Program-made: the position numbers and the translations under genes
In this document: positions 32,371-42,402 of the stretch, one piece after another
How positions within the stretch are numbered: position 1 is the first letter of the stretch
Layout of the letters: every line of letters begins with the position of its first letter
The notes under the pieces: model-generated
Databases searched by the model: none
Told to the model about the DNA's origin: nothing
The model's input: the letters and a program-made list of their open reading frames with translations, nothing else
Assembly: GCF_002836775.1 (NCBI RefSeq)
Contig: NZ_PJAQ01000054.1
Span: 1 to 64,000, forward strand
DNA length: 64,000 nucleotides
Direction: 5' to 3'
Source of the DNA: Colwellia sp. 12G3
Lineage (GTDB): Bacteria > Pseudomonadota > Gammaproteobacteria > Enterobacterales > Alteromonadaceae

Positions 32371-33756
32371 TTAAGACGAAAGTGTTCTGATTAAATTTGA
32401 ATAATCTTCTTTAATATCATGCGTTTCTTCACGTAATGATTTAACTTTACGACAGGCATGTAAAACCGTTGTATGGTCACGGCCACCAAATGCATCACCT
32501 ATTTCGGGCAAGCTGTGATTCGTTAACTCTTTAGATAATGCCATGGCTATTTGACGAGGTCGAGCAACCGAGCGATTTCGTCGTTTTGATAACAAGTCCG
32601 CAATTTTAATTTTATAATATTCAGCAACAGTTCGTTGGATATTATCTATAGTAACTAATTTATCTTGTAAGGCGAGTAAATCTCGTAATGCTTCACGAAC
32701 AAAGTCGATGGTAATAGCACGACCAGTGAAATTAGCATTAGCAATAACACGATTCAAAGCGCCTTCCAACTCTCGAACATTTGAGCGAAGACGTTTTGCA
32801 ATAAAGAAAGCAACTTCATCAGCCAGGTTAATCTGACTTTCTTCTGCTTTGCGTTTTAAAATTGCGACACGTGTTTCAAGCTCTGGTGGTTCAATAGCTA
32901 AGGTTAAGCCCCAACCAAATCGAGATTTCAATCGATCATCAACACCAATAATTTCTTTCGGATATCGATCGCTCGTCAATATAACCTGTTGATTACCTTC
33001 AAGAAGTGCATTAAATGTGTGAAAAAATTCTTCTTGAGTTCGTTCTTTACCTGCAAAAAATTGAATATCATCAATCAGCAAAGCATCAACACTACGGTAA
33101 TATTGTTTAAATTTTTCCATGGCATTATTTTGTAATGCTCGCACCATATCTTGAACAAAACGTTCTGAATGCATATAGGCGATTTTAGCGTTGGGCTTAT
33201 TGAGTAAAATCCCATTACCAACCGCATGTAACAAATGCGTTTTACCTAAACCTGTACCACCATAAATAAATAATGGGTTGTAGGCTGTACCTGGATTATC
33301 TGCAACTTGAGAAGCCGCAGCTCGAGCAAGTTGATTAGATTTACCTTCAACAAAATTTTCGAAGGTGTAATTTAATCGTACATTGGTCTTTTTAGGAATA
33401 TTACTTTCAGGCTCAGTAGCTTTCGGTGCTGAACTTGCTTTTGAAAACATAGACTCGTTACCGCCATTACTTCGAGTAACAGGATTATTGGTAACGCTAT
33501 TATTAATTATTGGTTTACTGCCAACGTCAAAGCGAAGTAATAGTGGATTACTTGGTTCGTTAATAGTAAGAAGTTCATTTATGCGATTTACATATTTATC
33601 TCTAACCCAATCTAGAACAAAACGATTTGGAGCATATAACGTCATAACATTTTCATTTATAACGCATTGTAAGGGTCGGATCCACATACTAAATTGCTGA
33701 GCAGGCAATTCTTCTTGCAGAACAGATAGGCATCTTTGCCAAGGTGAATGATCCAA
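32371..33756 (-). CDS. dnaA: Chromosomal replication initiator DnaA
   Basis: AAA+ ATPase that binds DnaA boxes at oriC and opens the duplex. The 461-residue protein has domain I (about 1-85), a variable linker rich in Asn and Ser (86-125), Walker [17 protein letters not shown] near 166-181, Walker [10 protein letters not shown] near 229, and the DNA-binding signature [13 protein letters not shown] near 428. The start is a TTG at 33756, with GGAG six bases upstream and the family N-terminus directly after; no in-frame ATG fits. A DnaA box overlaps the likely promoter, pointing to self-repression. It is about 6 kb from oriC. Confidence 0.98.
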   Translation of the reverse strand: MDHSPWQRCLSVLQEELPAQQFSMWIRPLQCVINENVMTLYAPNRFVLDWVRDKYVNRINELLTINEPSNPLLLRFDVGSKPIINNSVTNNPVTRSNGGNESMFSKASSAPKATEPESNIPKKTNVRLNYTFENFVEGKSNQLARAAASQVADNPGTAYNPLFIYGGTGLGKTHLLHAVGNGILLNKPNAKIAYMHSERFVQDMVRALQNNAMEKFKQYYRSVDALLIDDIQFFAGKERTQEEFFHTFNALLEGNQQVILTSDRYPKEIIGVDDRLKSRFGWGLTLAIEPPELETRVAILKRKAEESQINLADEVAFFIAKRLRSNVRELEGALNRVIANANFTGRAITIDFVREALRDLLALQDKLVTIDNIQRTVAEYYKIKIADLLSKRRNRSVARPRQIAMALSKELTNHSLPEIGDAFGGRDHTTVLHACRKVKSLREETHDIKEDYSNLIRTLSS

Positions 33757-33799
33757 CCAAAACTCCAGTAGTAACTAGGCTATTATTTTTCTGATGGCT

Positions 33800-33828
33800 A
33801 TTATCTATTGAGTTATCCACAAGTGCAA
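33800..33828 (-). promoter_or_regulatory. Probable dnaA promoter containing a DnaA box
   Basis: On the minus strand -35 TTGCAC (33823-33828), a 17-base spacer and -10 GATAAT (33800-33805) lie about 45 bases before dnaA. A perfect DnaA box, TTATCCACA on the plus strand at 33813-33821, falls inside the spacer, so bound DnaA would block RNA polymerase. The element assignment is by eye. Confidence 0.6.
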
Positions 33829-34032
33829 TATTGACTTTTCACTATTATAATTTTATTTTAAACAAATAAAGATAAGTCATTGTATATTATATATAAATAA
33901 CCATAATATTAACAAAAATAAGTAGGCTATTTATCCGTGCTTTTTACTTAAAAGCAACATTTAACTGAATTAGTTATTCAGATAATAAAACAGTAATGTG
34001 ATAAAACTGTGAATATCATTAGTAATACCAGT

Positions 34033-34076
34033 AAAGATCACAAGGATCATCGCTTAAAAAGCAAGGATCTTTGTGA
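34033..34076. repeat. GATC-bearing inverted repeat between dnaA and rpmH
   Basis: TCACAA-G-GATC (34038-34048) pairs with GATC-T-TTGTGA (34066-34076), and AAAGATC (34033-34039) with GATCTTT (34066-34072), giving alternative hairpins with three Dam sites within 40 bases. It lies just upstream of the rpmH promoter. The 440-base divergent region 33757-34197 otherwise holds only the dnaA and rpmH promoters and A/T-rich sequence. Its role is unknown. Confidence 0.5.
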
Positions 34077-34095
34077 AAATAGCTGACATAAGTGA

Positions 34096-34124
34096 TTGAC
34101 AATTTCCCCAGTAAGCTTTAATAT
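34096..34124 (+). promoter_or_regulatory. Strong sigma-70 promoter of rpmH-rnpA
   Basis: Perfect -35 TTGACA (34096-34101), a 17-base spacer and -10 TAATAT (34119-34124). It gives a leader of about 65 bases before rpmH. Confidence 0.85.
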
Positions 34125-34197
34125 TCGGCCTCATTTTTTAGACTGTGTGCTCAATAGGCTGTTTTGCCAGGGCAACAACAACCGACGGATTAGCGTA

Positions 34198-34332
34198 ATG
34201 AAAAGAACATTTCAACCTAGCGTATTAAAGCGTAAGCGTAACCACGGGTTTCGTGCTCGTATGGCAACTAAGAACGGACGTGCTGTAATAGCTCGTCGTC
34301 GTGCGAAAGGCCGTGCACGTCTTAGCGCATAG
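34198..34332 (+). CDS. rpmH: 50S ribosomal protein L34
   Basis: Very basic 44-residue protein of the large ribosomal subunit. [20 protein letters not shown] and the ending GRARLSA are typical of gammaproteobacterial L34. The ATG at 34198 is certain from the family; an open frame extends 34 codons upstream but overlaps the promoter. It is first in the rpmH-rnpA-yidD-yidC-mnmE series, divergent from dnaA, as in E. coli. Confidence 0.99.
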   Translation: MKRTFQPSVLKRKRNHGFRARMATKNGRAVIARRRAKGRARLSA

Positions 34333-34375
34333 TATCGAACCTTGTTTACAATGTTTGATATAAGGTAGCCTGACT

Positions 34376-34762
34376 ATGGCTACTTACAAATTTAATCGGG
34401 AGTCACGTTTGTTGACTCCCGGTCATTTTCAAGCGGTTTTTTCTAAACCTATCCGCTTTGGCTCTCGCCACTTTACTTTATTAGTAACACAAAAACCTCA
34501 TACTCTCGTCTCTGATAAACATAATTCTGTTGCCAAAAACCGTTTAGGCTTAGCTATTGCTAAAAAGCGAGTAAAACTTGCTGTACAACGTAATCGTGTA
34601 AAAAGGCAAGTCAGAGAAAGCTTCCGCTTAAACCAAGATAATTTACCTGCTATCGATATAGTCGTTATGGTAAAGTCCGGTATTGATCAACTTGATAATA
34701 AGACGATAAATCAGGAATTAGAAAATATATGGCGAAAAATAATTCAGCGCCACAAAAACTAG
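34376..34762 (+). CDS. rnpA: Ribonuclease P protein component
   Basis: Protein subunit of RNase P, which with the M1 RNA trims tRNA 5' ends. The 128-residue basic protein shows the RNR signature [16 protein letters not shown] near 76-91 and the N-terminal [12 protein letters not shown]. It follows rpmH by 43 bases. Its 3' end overlaps yidD by 34 bases in another frame, the usual arrangement. Confidence 0.97.
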   Translation: MATYKFNRESRLLTPGHFQAVFSKPIRFGSRHFTLLVTQKPHTLVSDKHNSVAKNRLGLAIAKKRVKLAVQRNRVKRQVRESFRLNQDNLPAIDIVVMVKSGIDQLDNKTINQELENIWRKIIQRHKN

Positions 34763-34977
34763 TAATAACGGGTATAAAAGGCTATCAACGCTTTATTAGT
34801 CCGTTACTAGGTTCTAATTGTAGATTTACTCCAAGCTGTTCTACTTATGCAACCGAAGCAATTATCCGTTTTGGTGTAATAAAAGGTGGTTGGTTGGCAA
34901 GTAAACGTATATTAAGATGTCATCCACTCAATGATGGCGGCGAAGATCCAGTGCCTCCTATAAAAAAGGTTAAATAG
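34729..34977 (+). CDS. yidD: Membrane protein insertion efficiency factor YidD
   Basis: Small 82-residue protein that helps YidC insert inner-membrane proteins. The signature [24 protein letters not shown] spans about 18-41 (cysteines in NCRFTPSCS), followed by [14 protein letters not shown]. An amphipathic N-terminal helix suggests membrane association. It overlaps the end of rnpA, implying translational coupling, and precedes yidC by 123 bases. Confidence 0.96.
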   Translation: MAKNNSAPQKLVITGIKGYQRFISPLLGSNCRFTPSCSTYATEAIIRFGVIKGGWLASKRILRCHPLNDGGEDPVPPIKKVK

Positions 34978-35100
34978 CCTACCTAGACTAAAAGATAGTA
35001 GGTTATCAAGCTAACCTATATTAGTATGCCACGCACTTATCAAATTTAAATTATGCACGGGATAATATTCCTTTGCCAACAAAGAAGAGAAGTAAATTTT

Positions 35101-36732
35101 ATGGAATCCCAACGCAGTCTACTTTTTATTGCGCTCATGGTTGTTACCTACTTACTGTTTAGTCAATGGCAACAACAAAATGCCGTACTTCCTGAACAAA
35201 CAAGTATTACTCAAAACCAGTCAGCTGAAAATGCCAACTCAGACTTCGTGCCTGAATCATCAGATGCTCAAGTAAGTTCGGTAAAATCAAACGAGACTTC
35301 TGCCAAATTAATCACAGTTACCACTGATACATTTATCTTGAAAATTAATAGTCAAGGTGGTGACATAGTTGAAGTTAAATTACGTAAATTCGATACCGAG
35401 CAAGGTAATGGTATTCCTTTTACTCTTTTACAAAATGGTAATCAAAAATATATTGCTCAAAGTGGTTTAACCGGCGCTAACGGTATTGACCGTATAATCA
35501 AAGGTCGCCCAATTTATACCAGCACGAAAAGCAACTATGAATTAACTAATGACAATTTAAGTATTGATTTGGTTTTTCATGATGCTAGCGGTATGACAGT
35601 AACTAAACGTTTTACCTTTAATAAAAATAGCTACAGCGTTGATGTTGAATACTTAATAGACAACAACACAGCTAACAGTGTTTCTGTACAAATGTATGGT
35701 CAGCTTAAACAATCGACTGTTGTAGAATCAGGTGGTGGCATGTTACCAACCTACCGCGGTTCAGCTTACTCAACAACAGAAGATCGTTACGAAAAATATG
35801 ATTTTGACGATATTCAAGAAGCAAACTTAACTAAGGTGACTGCTGGTGGTTGGGTAGCAATGCTTGAACATTATTTCGTTTCTGCTTGGGTTCCAAAAGC
35901 TGAAGATAGTAACCAACTTTATACAACATATAGTAATAATTTTGAAGCGGTTATTGGCTTTAAAGCTCCAGCAGTTATCATTGATGCAGGTCAGCAAGGT
36001 TCAACGTCTGCAATATTCTATGTAGGTCCTAAAGATCAGTATGCACTAGATGAAATTTCTGACGGTTTAGGTTTAACTATTGATTACGGTTTCTTATGGA
36101 TGATTAGTAAACCACTATTTTGGCTGTTACTAACTATCCAAAGTTTTGTTATTAACTGGGGTCTTGCAATTATCTGTATCACCTTAATTGTTAAAGGTGG
36201 TATGTATCCATTAACTAAAGCGCAATATACCTCAATGGCTAAAATGCGTGACTTAGCACCTAAAATGGCACAACTAAAAGAACGCTTTGGCGATGACAGA
36301 CAAAAAATGTCACAAGCCACTATGGAAATGTATCGTAAAGAAAAGGTAAACCCAGCAGGCGGTTGTTTACCACTAATACTTCAGATGCCTATTTTCTTAG
36401 CGCTTTACTGGGTATTCTTGGAAAGTGTTGAATTACGTCACGCACCATTCGTATTCTGGATTCAAGATTTATCAGCTATGGACCCGTTCTTTGTATTACC
36501 TGTGCTTATGGGTGCAAGTATGTATGTTATGCAAAAAATGCAGCCTATGACAATACAAGATCCTATGCAGCAAAAAATTATGCAATACATGCCAGTAGTA
36601 TTCTCAATATTCATGGCTTGGTTCCCATCGGGTTTAGTACTTTACTGGTTAGTAAGTAACTTAATTTCAATTGCACAAATGAAAGTTATCTTTGCTGGCA
36701 TCGCTAAGAAAAAAGAAGAAAAAGCAGCGTAA
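35101..36732 (+). CDS. yidC: Membrane protein insertase YidC
   Basis: Inner-membrane insertase working with SecYEG or alone. The 543-residue protein has an N-terminal membrane anchor (about 5-22), a large periplasmic beta domain (about 60-335), then five membrane segments. The family segments GMYPLTKAQYTSMAKMRDL, NPAGGCLPLILQMPIFLALYW and FMAWFPSGLVLYWLVSNL (the last two in the final 150 residues) are present. The ATG at 35101 is preceded by AGAGAAG and gives the standard MESQRSLLFIAL start; an ATG at 35053 adds 16 residues without parallel. Confidence 0.97.
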   Translation: MESQRSLLFIALMVVTYLLFSQWQQQNAVLPEQTSITQNQSAENANSDFVPESSDAQVSSVKSNETSAKLITVTTDTFILKINSQGGDIVEVKLRKFDTEQGNGIPFTLLQNGNQKYIAQSGLTGANGIDRIIKGRPIYTSTKSNYELTNDNLSIDLVFHDASGMTVTKRFTFNKNSYSVDVEYLIDNNTANSVSVQMYGQLKQSTVVESGGGMLPTYRGSAYSTTEDRYEKYDFDDIQEANLTKVTAGGWVAMLEHYFVSAWVPKAEDSNQLYTTYSNNFEAVIGFKAPAVIIDAGQQGSTSAIFYVGPKDQYALDEISDGLGLTIDYGFLWMISKPLFWLLLTIQSFVINWGLAIICITLIVKGGMYPLTKAQYTSMAKMRDLAPKMAQLKERFGDDRQKMSQATMEMYRKEKVNPAGGCLPLILQMPIFLALYWVFLESVELRHAPFVFWIQDLSAMDPFFVLPVLMGASMYVMQKMQPMTIQDPMQQKIMQYMPVVFSIFMAWFPSGLVLYWLVSNLISIAQMKVIFAGIAKKKEEKAA

Positions 36733-36763
36733 ACTCTGCAAAGTGTAATATTTAAAAACATAT

Positions 36764-36801
36764 AAAAAGGCGATTACTGCTAAAACAGTAATCGCCTTTT
36801 T
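36764..36801 (+). terminator. Strong terminator after yidC
   Basis: Perfect 16-base stem (36764-36779 with 36786-36801, core GGCGATTACTG) with a six-base loop, ending in a T run. It separates the rpmH-yidC transcript from mnmE. Confidence 0.92.
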
Positions 36802-36887
36802 TATTAATAGAGAGTTAACTTTTAGGCATTTAACTCGGAAATAAAGTAAAATAATCGTCATTCAGATTTCAACGTAATTACCTAGCC

Positions 36888-38303
36888 ATGACTTCAATTT
36901 CTCAAAAAACGACAATCGCCGCACAAGCCACAGCACCAGGGCGTGGTGGCGTCGGTATTATTAGAGTATCAGGCCCAGAAGCCAAAAATGTTGCTCTCGC
37001 TATTTTAGGTAAACTACCCGAAGTAAGAAAAGCTGAATATCTACCCTTTTTAGATAGCACATCGACTGATAAAGCACAGGTATTAGATCAAGGTATCGCG
37101 CTCTACTTCAAAGCACCTAACTCATTTACTGGCGAAGATGTCATTGAGTTTCAGGGCCACGGTGGGCCCGTTATTTTAGATATGTTGCTTAAATCAATAC
37201 TTGCGTTACCCAAAGTCATTATGGCTAAGCCTGGAGAGTTTAGTGAGCAAGCCTTTTTAAATGACAAACTCGATTTAACCCAAGCAGAAGCGATTGCTGA
37301 TTTAATTAACTCAAGTTCAGAACAAGCGGCGCGCTCTGCCCTGCACTCTTTACAAGGCGACTTCTCAAAACTCGTCAATGAAATGGTCGAAAGTATTATT
37401 CACTTACGCATGTATGTAGAAGCTGCCATTGATTTTCCAGAAGAAGAAATTGATTTTCTGGCTGATAAAAAAATAGTTAATGACTTAAAAAGTATTATTA
37501 ACAAAGTAGAAGATGTTCGTAAACAAGCCCAACAAGGCAGCATTATTCGTGAGGGAATGCGCGTAGTGATTGCAGGCCGCCCTAATGCGGGTAAATCAAG
37601 CTTATTAAATGCATTGAGTGGCAAACAAACCGCTATAGTTACCGATATTGCCGGTACCACCCGTGATGTGCTCGCCGAACAAATTCATATCGATGGCATG
37701 CCATTACATATTATTGATACTGCAGGATTACGAGACAGTGATGATGTAGTTGAGAAGATTGGTATTGAACGTGCTTGGCAAGAAATTAATAAAGCCGACC
37801 GCGTGTTATTAATGGTTGATGCCAGTGAAGATCACAGTATCTTAGAAGATGAACAAGACATCAAAGCTTACTACCCGGAGTTTTTTGCCAAACTACCAGA
37901 AAATATTGGTTTGACGCTTATTAGAAATAAAGCTGATGTAAATGACGCCAAAACAGGCTTTACCGAGTTTACTGATACTGATGGCACACAACACGCTATT
38001 ATCACCTTGTCAGCAAAGACAGGAAAAGGCGTTAATAACCTTAAAGAGCACTTAAAAACGATTATGGGTTACCAAGGTAGTACTGAGGGTGGCTTTATGG
38101 CTAGAAGACGTCACTTAGTGGCGCTAGAGAATACTCACCAGCATTTACTTGTCGGCTTAGAACAACTTGAGTGTTACGTTGCGGGGGAAATATTGGCAGA
38201 AGAACTGCGTATTTGTCAGCAAGAATTAGATCAAATCACGGGAGAATTTACCAGTGATGATCTTTTAGGTAAGATCTTTAGCTCGTTCTGTATTGGTAAA
38301 TAA
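36888..38303 (+). CDS. mnmE: tRNA modification GTPase MnmE
   Basis: Works with MnmG to place the cmnm5/mnm5 group on wobble uridine 34 of tRNAs. The 471-residue protein has the N-terminal folate-binding domain ([22 protein letters not shown]), a helical domain, and a G domain with [12 protein letters not shown] (G1, near 229), TTRD (G2), DTAGLRD (G3) and NKAD (G4). The C-terminal FCIGK cysteine is present. It is about 17 residues longer than E. coli MnmE, mainly by an acidic stretch in the G domain near 310-340. Its partner mnmG lies past mioC and oriC. Confidence 0.97.
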   Translation: MTSISQKTTIAAQATAPGRGGVGIIRVSGPEAKNVALAILGKLPEVRKAEYLPFLDSTSTDKAQVLDQGIALYFKAPNSFTGEDVIEFQGHGGPVILDMLLKSILALPKVIMAKPGEFSEQAFLNDKLDLTQAEAIADLINSSSEQAARSALHSLQGDFSKLVNEMVESIIHLRMYVEAAIDFPEEEIDFLADKKIVNDLKSIINKVEDVRKQAQQGSIIREGMRVVIAGRPNAGKSSLLNALSGKQTAIVTDIAGTTRDVLAEQIHIDGMPLHIIDTAGLRDSDDVVEKIGIERAWQEINKADRVLLMVDASEDHSILEDEQDIKAYYPEFFAKLPENIGLTLIRNKADVNDAKTGFTEFTDTDGTQHAIITLSAKTGKGVNNLKEHLKTIMGYQGSTEGGFMARRRHLVALENTHQHLLVGLEQLECYVAGEILAEELRICQQELDQITGEFTSDDLLGKIFSSFCIGK

Positions 38304-38326
38304 TTACCAATACAAGTGACTTAATT

Positions 38327-38355
38327 ACTGCACTTATCATCTAATAAAGTGCAGT
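38327..38355 (+). terminator. Probable terminator after mnmE
   Basis: ACTGCACTT (38327-38335) pairs with AAGTGCAGT (38347-38355), followed by TCCTTCT rather than a full T run. A second perfect 9-base pairing (TATTGGTAA at 38291 with 38304-38312) spans the mnmE stop codon. Confidence 0.55.
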
Positions 38356-38430
38356 TCCTTCTAACAGACTGAACTGTTGATATATAGCCTTTTATTGCTC
38401 ACATAATAACGTCTAATAGCTCTAAACTTT

Positions 38431-38475
38431 GGTGTTATTGACCTATTATTTATCGAGTAAATTAGTCATAACACC
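38431..38475. repeat. Interrupted inverted repeat upstream of mioC
   Basis: GGTGTTAT-T-GAC (38431-38442) pairs with GTC-ATAACACC (38465-38475) around a 22-base A/T-rich loop. It lies in the 526-base gap 38304-38829, which has no credible reading frame. Apart from the mnmE-end hairpins and presumably the mioC promoter I see nothing else there. Confidence 0.45.
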
Positions 38476-38829
38476 TATCATATATCCCGCATTATCTTAT
38501 TTATAAATATCTGCTTTTGCTCTTTCATGACCAAGCTAAAAATGACCCACATCTATCGCGAGATAATATTTACTTAACTTTGTATGATAAATGCTACTTT
38601 GATCAGCCTATATAGATAGTGTAATAAGCGATAAATAAGCATTTTCACAGTAAATTCCTACTTAATAATGTGCCTATTGGAAAGTAATTACAGCTAACAC
38701 TATTTAAAATGACAACAATAAACTAACTATTCAAAGTAAACTATTTTAACTATTTCTTTATCAAAACTAGGCTTAAGTAATACAATAACAGTTCTTAATT
38801 CCCCATATTTAATTAAAAAGAGACCCTCT

Positions 38830-39327
38830 ATGAGCGCAATTCAAATCATTGTTGGCAGCATGCTTGGCGGCACCGAATATGTTGCAGAAGCCTGTGAAGA
38901 AACCCTAATTGAGCTTAATTATAAGGTGGATATCCACTTAAAACCGGATCTTAATAACGTCATCAACAACACTTTCCCTACGAATAACGAACAAAATATC
39001 GACAGTGATTTAGTCAAAAAGCCAATTTGGATCCTATGTACCTCAACACATGGTGCTGGTGACTACCCTGACAACATCAAGCAATTTGTTAGTGATCTAA
39101 CTCATTGTGAACAAGATCTATCCACGGTTAGTTTTTTAACCATAGGGATCGGAGATTCTAGCTATGATACTTTCTGCAAAGCAGCGGTAGATATATCAAA
39201 ACTTTTAATTTCAATGGGTTGCAAAGAATTATCAACAATTAAAACCTTTGATATGTCAGAAGATATTGATCCAGAAGATCTTGTTCAGCAGTGGATCCGA
39301 ACAAATATAGATCTACTTTCGATCTAA
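38830..39327 (+). CDS. mioC: Flavodoxin-like protein MioC
   Basis: FMN-binding flavodoxin-type protein, reported in E. coli to serve in biotin synthase activity in vitro; encoded beside oriC. The 165-residue protein has the phosphate loop region VGSMLGGTEYVAE near 9-21, CTSTHGAGDYPDN near 74-86 and the GIGDSSYDTFC segment near 113-123. It is longer than E. coli MioC (147) by an Asn-rich insertion near 40-57. Transcription from mioC runs straight into oriC, as in E. coli. Confidence 0.9.
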   Translation: MSAIQIIVGSMLGGTEYVAEACEETLIELNYKVDIHLKPDLNNVINNTFPTNNEQNIDSDLVKKPIWILCTSTHGAGDYPDNIKQFVSDLTHCEQDLSTVSFLTIGIGDSSYDTFCKAAVDISKLLISMGCKELSTIKTFDMSEDIDPEDLVQQWIRTNIDLLSI

Positions 39328-39339
39328 GGTGATCACTTA

Positions 39340-39670
39340 CCCATAAGTTATACACAGTTATTGATGTATATTTTTACCTTTGTGGATAAAACACTGAATA
39401 ACCCGTTAATTTTCTATTATTATTCAGTGGATTAAAATACTTTTTAAACGTCTTGTGGATAACTAGCCATTTTGATCAAAGCTTATTCGCTGGTTGATCA
39501 ACGGTTGATCACAATGTTATCATTGCCGTTAGTTACTAATAAATATAATAAAAAAGTACTTACCCACAGAAAATAACGATCATAATAAGTAATAATAACA
39601 AGATCTATCTAAAGATCTCTTTTTATATATTAAGGATCAGCCCCGATCATTTTTACGAATTTGATCGTAT
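39340..39670. other. Chromosomal replication origin oriC
   Basis: Lies in the 458-base gap between mioC and mnmG, as in E. coli and Vibrio. DnaA boxes seen: TTATACACA at 39348-39356 (plus), TTATCCACA on the minus strand at 39381-39389 and 39454-39462, and TTACCCACA at 39560-39568 (plus, one mismatch). Twelve GATC sites lie in 39310-39663, nine of them in 39474-39663. An A/T-rich segment at about 39598-39632 with paired AGATCT motifs resembles the E. coli 13-mer unwinding element and lies on the mnmG side, the same polarity. Exact borders are inferred. Confidence 0.9.
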
Positions 39671-39785
39671 CCCTGAAGAGAAAAAAGCGGTAAAATACGT
39701 TCCCTAATTTTTGAGTCTTGCAAATTTTGCAATTAACTTTAAATAAAAACTTTAACTAATTTTAACCAAGCAGGATTGTTATTTT

Positions 39786-41675
39786 ATGTGGTATCAAGAG
39801 TCTTATGACGTAATTGTTGTTGGTGGTGGTCATGCGGGAACCGAGGCCTCACTTGCTGCTGCGCGTATGGGCTGCAAAACGTTGTTGTTAACTCATAACA
39901 TTGACACGCTAGGCCAAATGTCTTGTAATCCTGCCATTGGCGGTATCGGCAAAGGTCATCTCGTTAAAGAAATTGATGCACTCGGTGGTTTGATGGCAAC
40001 GGCCATTGATCATAGTGCGATTCAATTTAGAACATTAAATTCAAGCAAAGGCCCAGCAGTTAGAGCTACTCGTGCTCAAGCTGATCGCGTTTTGTATCGA
40101 AACTATGTTCGTAACGTACTGGAAAACCAAGAAAATCTAACTATTTTTCAACAACCATGTGATGACTTGATCCTTGAAAACGATCGCGTAGTTGGTGTGT
40201 CGACGCAAATGGGTCTTAAATTTAAAGGTAAAACAGTCGTGCTTACGGTTGGTACTTTCCTTTCAGGACTGATTCACATTGGTTTAAATAATTATCAAGG
40301 TGGACGAGCAGGCGATCCAGCGAGTATAAATCTAGCAGCAAAAATGCGAGATATGCCGTTTAGAATGGATCGTTTAAAAACAGGTACTCCACCAAGGCTT
40401 GATGCAAGATCATTAGATTTTTCTGTTATGGAAGAGCAAGCGGGTGATACTCCTCGTCCTGTGTTTTCTTTCATGGGATCCCAAGCGGATCATCCTGAAC
40501 AAATATCTTGTTTTATCACGCATACTAACGAACAAACTCACCAGCATATTCGTGATGGTTTAGATCGATCTCCAATGTATACTGGCGTAATTGAAGGTGT
40601 TGGCCCTAGATACTGTCCATCAATTGAAGATAAGATCACCCGCTTTGCAGATAAAACATCACATCAAATATTTGTTGAACCTGAAGGCTTAACGACTCAT
40701 GAAGTATACCCAAATGGTATTTCAACGAGTTTACCTTTTGATGTACAAATGAACTTAGTACGTTCAATTAAAGGCTTTGAAAACGCTTTTATTACCCGTC
40801 CAGGTTATGCCATTGAATATGACTATTTCGATCCTCGTGATTTAAAACAAAGTTTAGAAAGTAAATTTGTTCAGAACTTATATTTTGCTGGTCAAATTAA
40901 TGGTACTACCGGTTATGAAGAAGCTGGTGCTCAAGGGCTTATCGCTGGAACTAATGCTGCTAACAGAGTTAAAGAGCGTGATGAGTTTATTCTCGGTCGC
41001 GATCAGGCTTACATGGGTGTGTTAATAGATGATTTAGCAACACTCGGCACTAAAGAACCTTACCGTATGTTTACTTCACGTGCAGAATACCGCTTATTAC
41101 TTCGTGAAGATAACGCTGATATACGCTTAACTGAGCAAGGTCGTAAAGTTGGTTTAGTTGATGATGCTCGCTGGCAACGATTTAATGAGAAGATGGAAAA
41201 CGTTGAGCTTGAACGTCAACGCTTACAATCTACTTGGGTACAAAAGGATCACACAAAAATAGATCAAATAAATGCTTTGCTTAAAACGCCTATGAGCAAA
41301 GAGGCAAGCTTGGAAGACTTAATTCGTCGTCCAGAAGTAAACTATGTTGATTTAATGAAAATTGAGGGCTTAGGGCCAGCAATAGCAGATAAGCAAGCTT
41401 CTGAACAAATTGAGATTCAAACTAAATATGCAGGTTATATCGACAGACAACTTGATGAAATAGCCAAGAGAAAGCGCAATGAAGATACTTTCATACCGAC
41501 AGATTTTGATTATCAGCAAATTTCAGGTCTTTCTAATGAAGTTGTTGCTAAATTAAAAGATGCTCGTCCAGAAACTATTGGTAAAGCTTCTCGAATTTCT
41601 GGTATTACTCCAGCGGCAATTTCGTTATTATTAGTCTACTTAAAAAAACACGGTCTTTTACGCAAATTAGCGTAG
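39786..41675 (+). CDS. mnmG: tRNA uridine-5-carboxymethylaminomethyl synthase MnmG
   Basis: FAD enzyme that with MnmE modifies U34 of tRNAs (formerly GidA). At 629 residues it is E. coli length. The dinucleotide-binding [17 protein letters not shown] is near 13-29. The family cysteines and loops are seen in [15 protein letters not shown] near 45-59 and RYCPSIEDK near 276-284; [18 protein letters not shown] lies near 368-385. It is first in the mnmG-rsmG-parA-parB series right of oriC. Confidence 0.98.
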   Translation: MWYQESYDVIVVGGGHAGTEASLAAARMGCKTLLLTHNIDTLGQMSCNPAIGGIGKGHLVKEIDALGGLMATAIDHSAIQFRTLNSSKGPAVRATRAQADRVLYRNYVRNVLENQENLTIFQQPCDDLILENDRVVGVSTQMGLKFKGKTVVLTVGTFLSGLIHIGLNNYQGGRAGDPASINLAAKMRDMPFRMDRLKTGTPPRLDARSLDFSVMEEQAGDTPRPVFSFMGSQADHPEQISCFITHTNEQTHQHIRDGLDRSPMYTGVIEGVGPRYCPSIEDKITRFADKTSHQIFVEPEGLTTHEVYPNGISTSLPFDVQMNLVRSIKGFENAFITRPGYAIEYDYFDPRDLKQSLESKFVQNLYFAGQINGTTGYEEAGAQGLIAGTNAANRVKERDEFILGRDQAYMGVLIDDLATLGTKEPYRMFTSRAEYRLLLREDNADIRLTEQGRKVGLVDDARWQRFNEKMENVELERQRLQSTWVQKDHTKIDQINALLKTPMSKEASLEDLIRRPEVNYVDLMKIEGLGPAIADKQASEQIEIQTKYAGYIDRQLDEIAKRKRNEDTFIPTDFDYQQISGLSNEVVAKLKDARPETIGKASRISGITPAAISLLLVYLKKHGLLRKLA

Positions 41676-41747
41676 AAGCAATAGCTAGGGGCGGGCTGCT
41701 AATTAACTCTCAATTTAATGTTAAGTAGTGAGGCTCGTCTAAAAATA

Positions 41748-42377
41748 ATGACATTAACACAGCAATTATCGACACTGATTAGTAAAACTGAGCTTGTCGT
41801 ATCTCAAGAGCAAATAGATTTACTTATTCAATACGTTGAGTTACTCAATAAATGGAATAAAGCTTACAACCTGACTTCTGTTCGCGATCCTAGTGAAATG
41901 CTAATTAAACATATTATGGATAGTTTAATGGTGGGTGAAGTACTTATTGGTGAAAACTTTATAGATGTAGGTACTGGTCCTGGTTTACCCGGCATACCAT
42001 TAGCTATTTTGTATCCGGAAAGAAATTTTGTTTTATTAGACAGTTTAGGTAAACGCATCACTTTTCTTAGACAAGTTATCTTTCAATTAAAACTTGCTAA
42101 TGTCACACCAGTGAAAGCGAGAGTTGAAGATTACCAAGGTGAGCAACCTTTTGATGGCGTATTAAGTCGTGCCTTCTCTTCCCTTAATGATATGGTAAGC
42201 TGCTGTCAGCATTTAATTACCACTGATCAAGGACGATTTTTTGCACTTAAAGGGCGATATCCTCAGGACGAAATCTCACAATTACCTGAAAATATTACTT
42301 TAGTTGATAGTCACGAGATTATCGTGCCTGAACTGGTTGGTGAACGCCATGTTATAGTGCTGAAGAAGTTGCACTAG
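41748..42377 (+). CDS. rsmG: 16S rRNA (guanine-527-N7)-methyltransferase
   Basis: Methylates G527 in the 530 loop of 16S rRNA; loss of this activity gives low-level streptomycin resistance in other bacteria. The protein has 209 residues with [13 protein letters not shown] near 36-48, the SAM loop [15 protein letters not shown] near 75-89, and LLDSLGKR near 100. The ATG at 41748 is chosen because it aligns with Vibrio and E. coli RsmG; an ATG at 41718 would add ten residues. Neither start has a close ribosome site. Formerly gidB; follows mnmG as usual. Confidence 0.94.
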   Translation: MTLTQQLSTLISKTELVVSQEQIDLLIQYVELLNKWNKAYNLTSVRDPSEMLIKHIMDSLMVGEVLIGENFIDVGTGPGLPGIPLAILYPERNFVLLDSLGKRITFLRQVIFQLKLANVTPVKARVEDYQGEQPFDGVLSRAFSSLNDMVSCCQHLITTDQGRFFALKGRYPQDEISQLPENITLVDSHEIIVPELVGERHVIVLKKLH

Positions 42378-42402
42378 AAATACAATAAATATAGAGGCGC
42401 TT

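Noticed and set aside
33757..34095. A second oriC between dnaA and rpmH
   Set aside because: Only one good DnaA box is present, placed in the dnaA promoter; the mioC-mnmG gap has several boxes and dense GATC sites.
36667..36861. A 64-codon minus-strand frame across the yidC terminator
   Set aside because: Its product is encoded largely by the terminator and the antisense of yidC; the phenylalanine run is the antisense of Lys/Glu codons.
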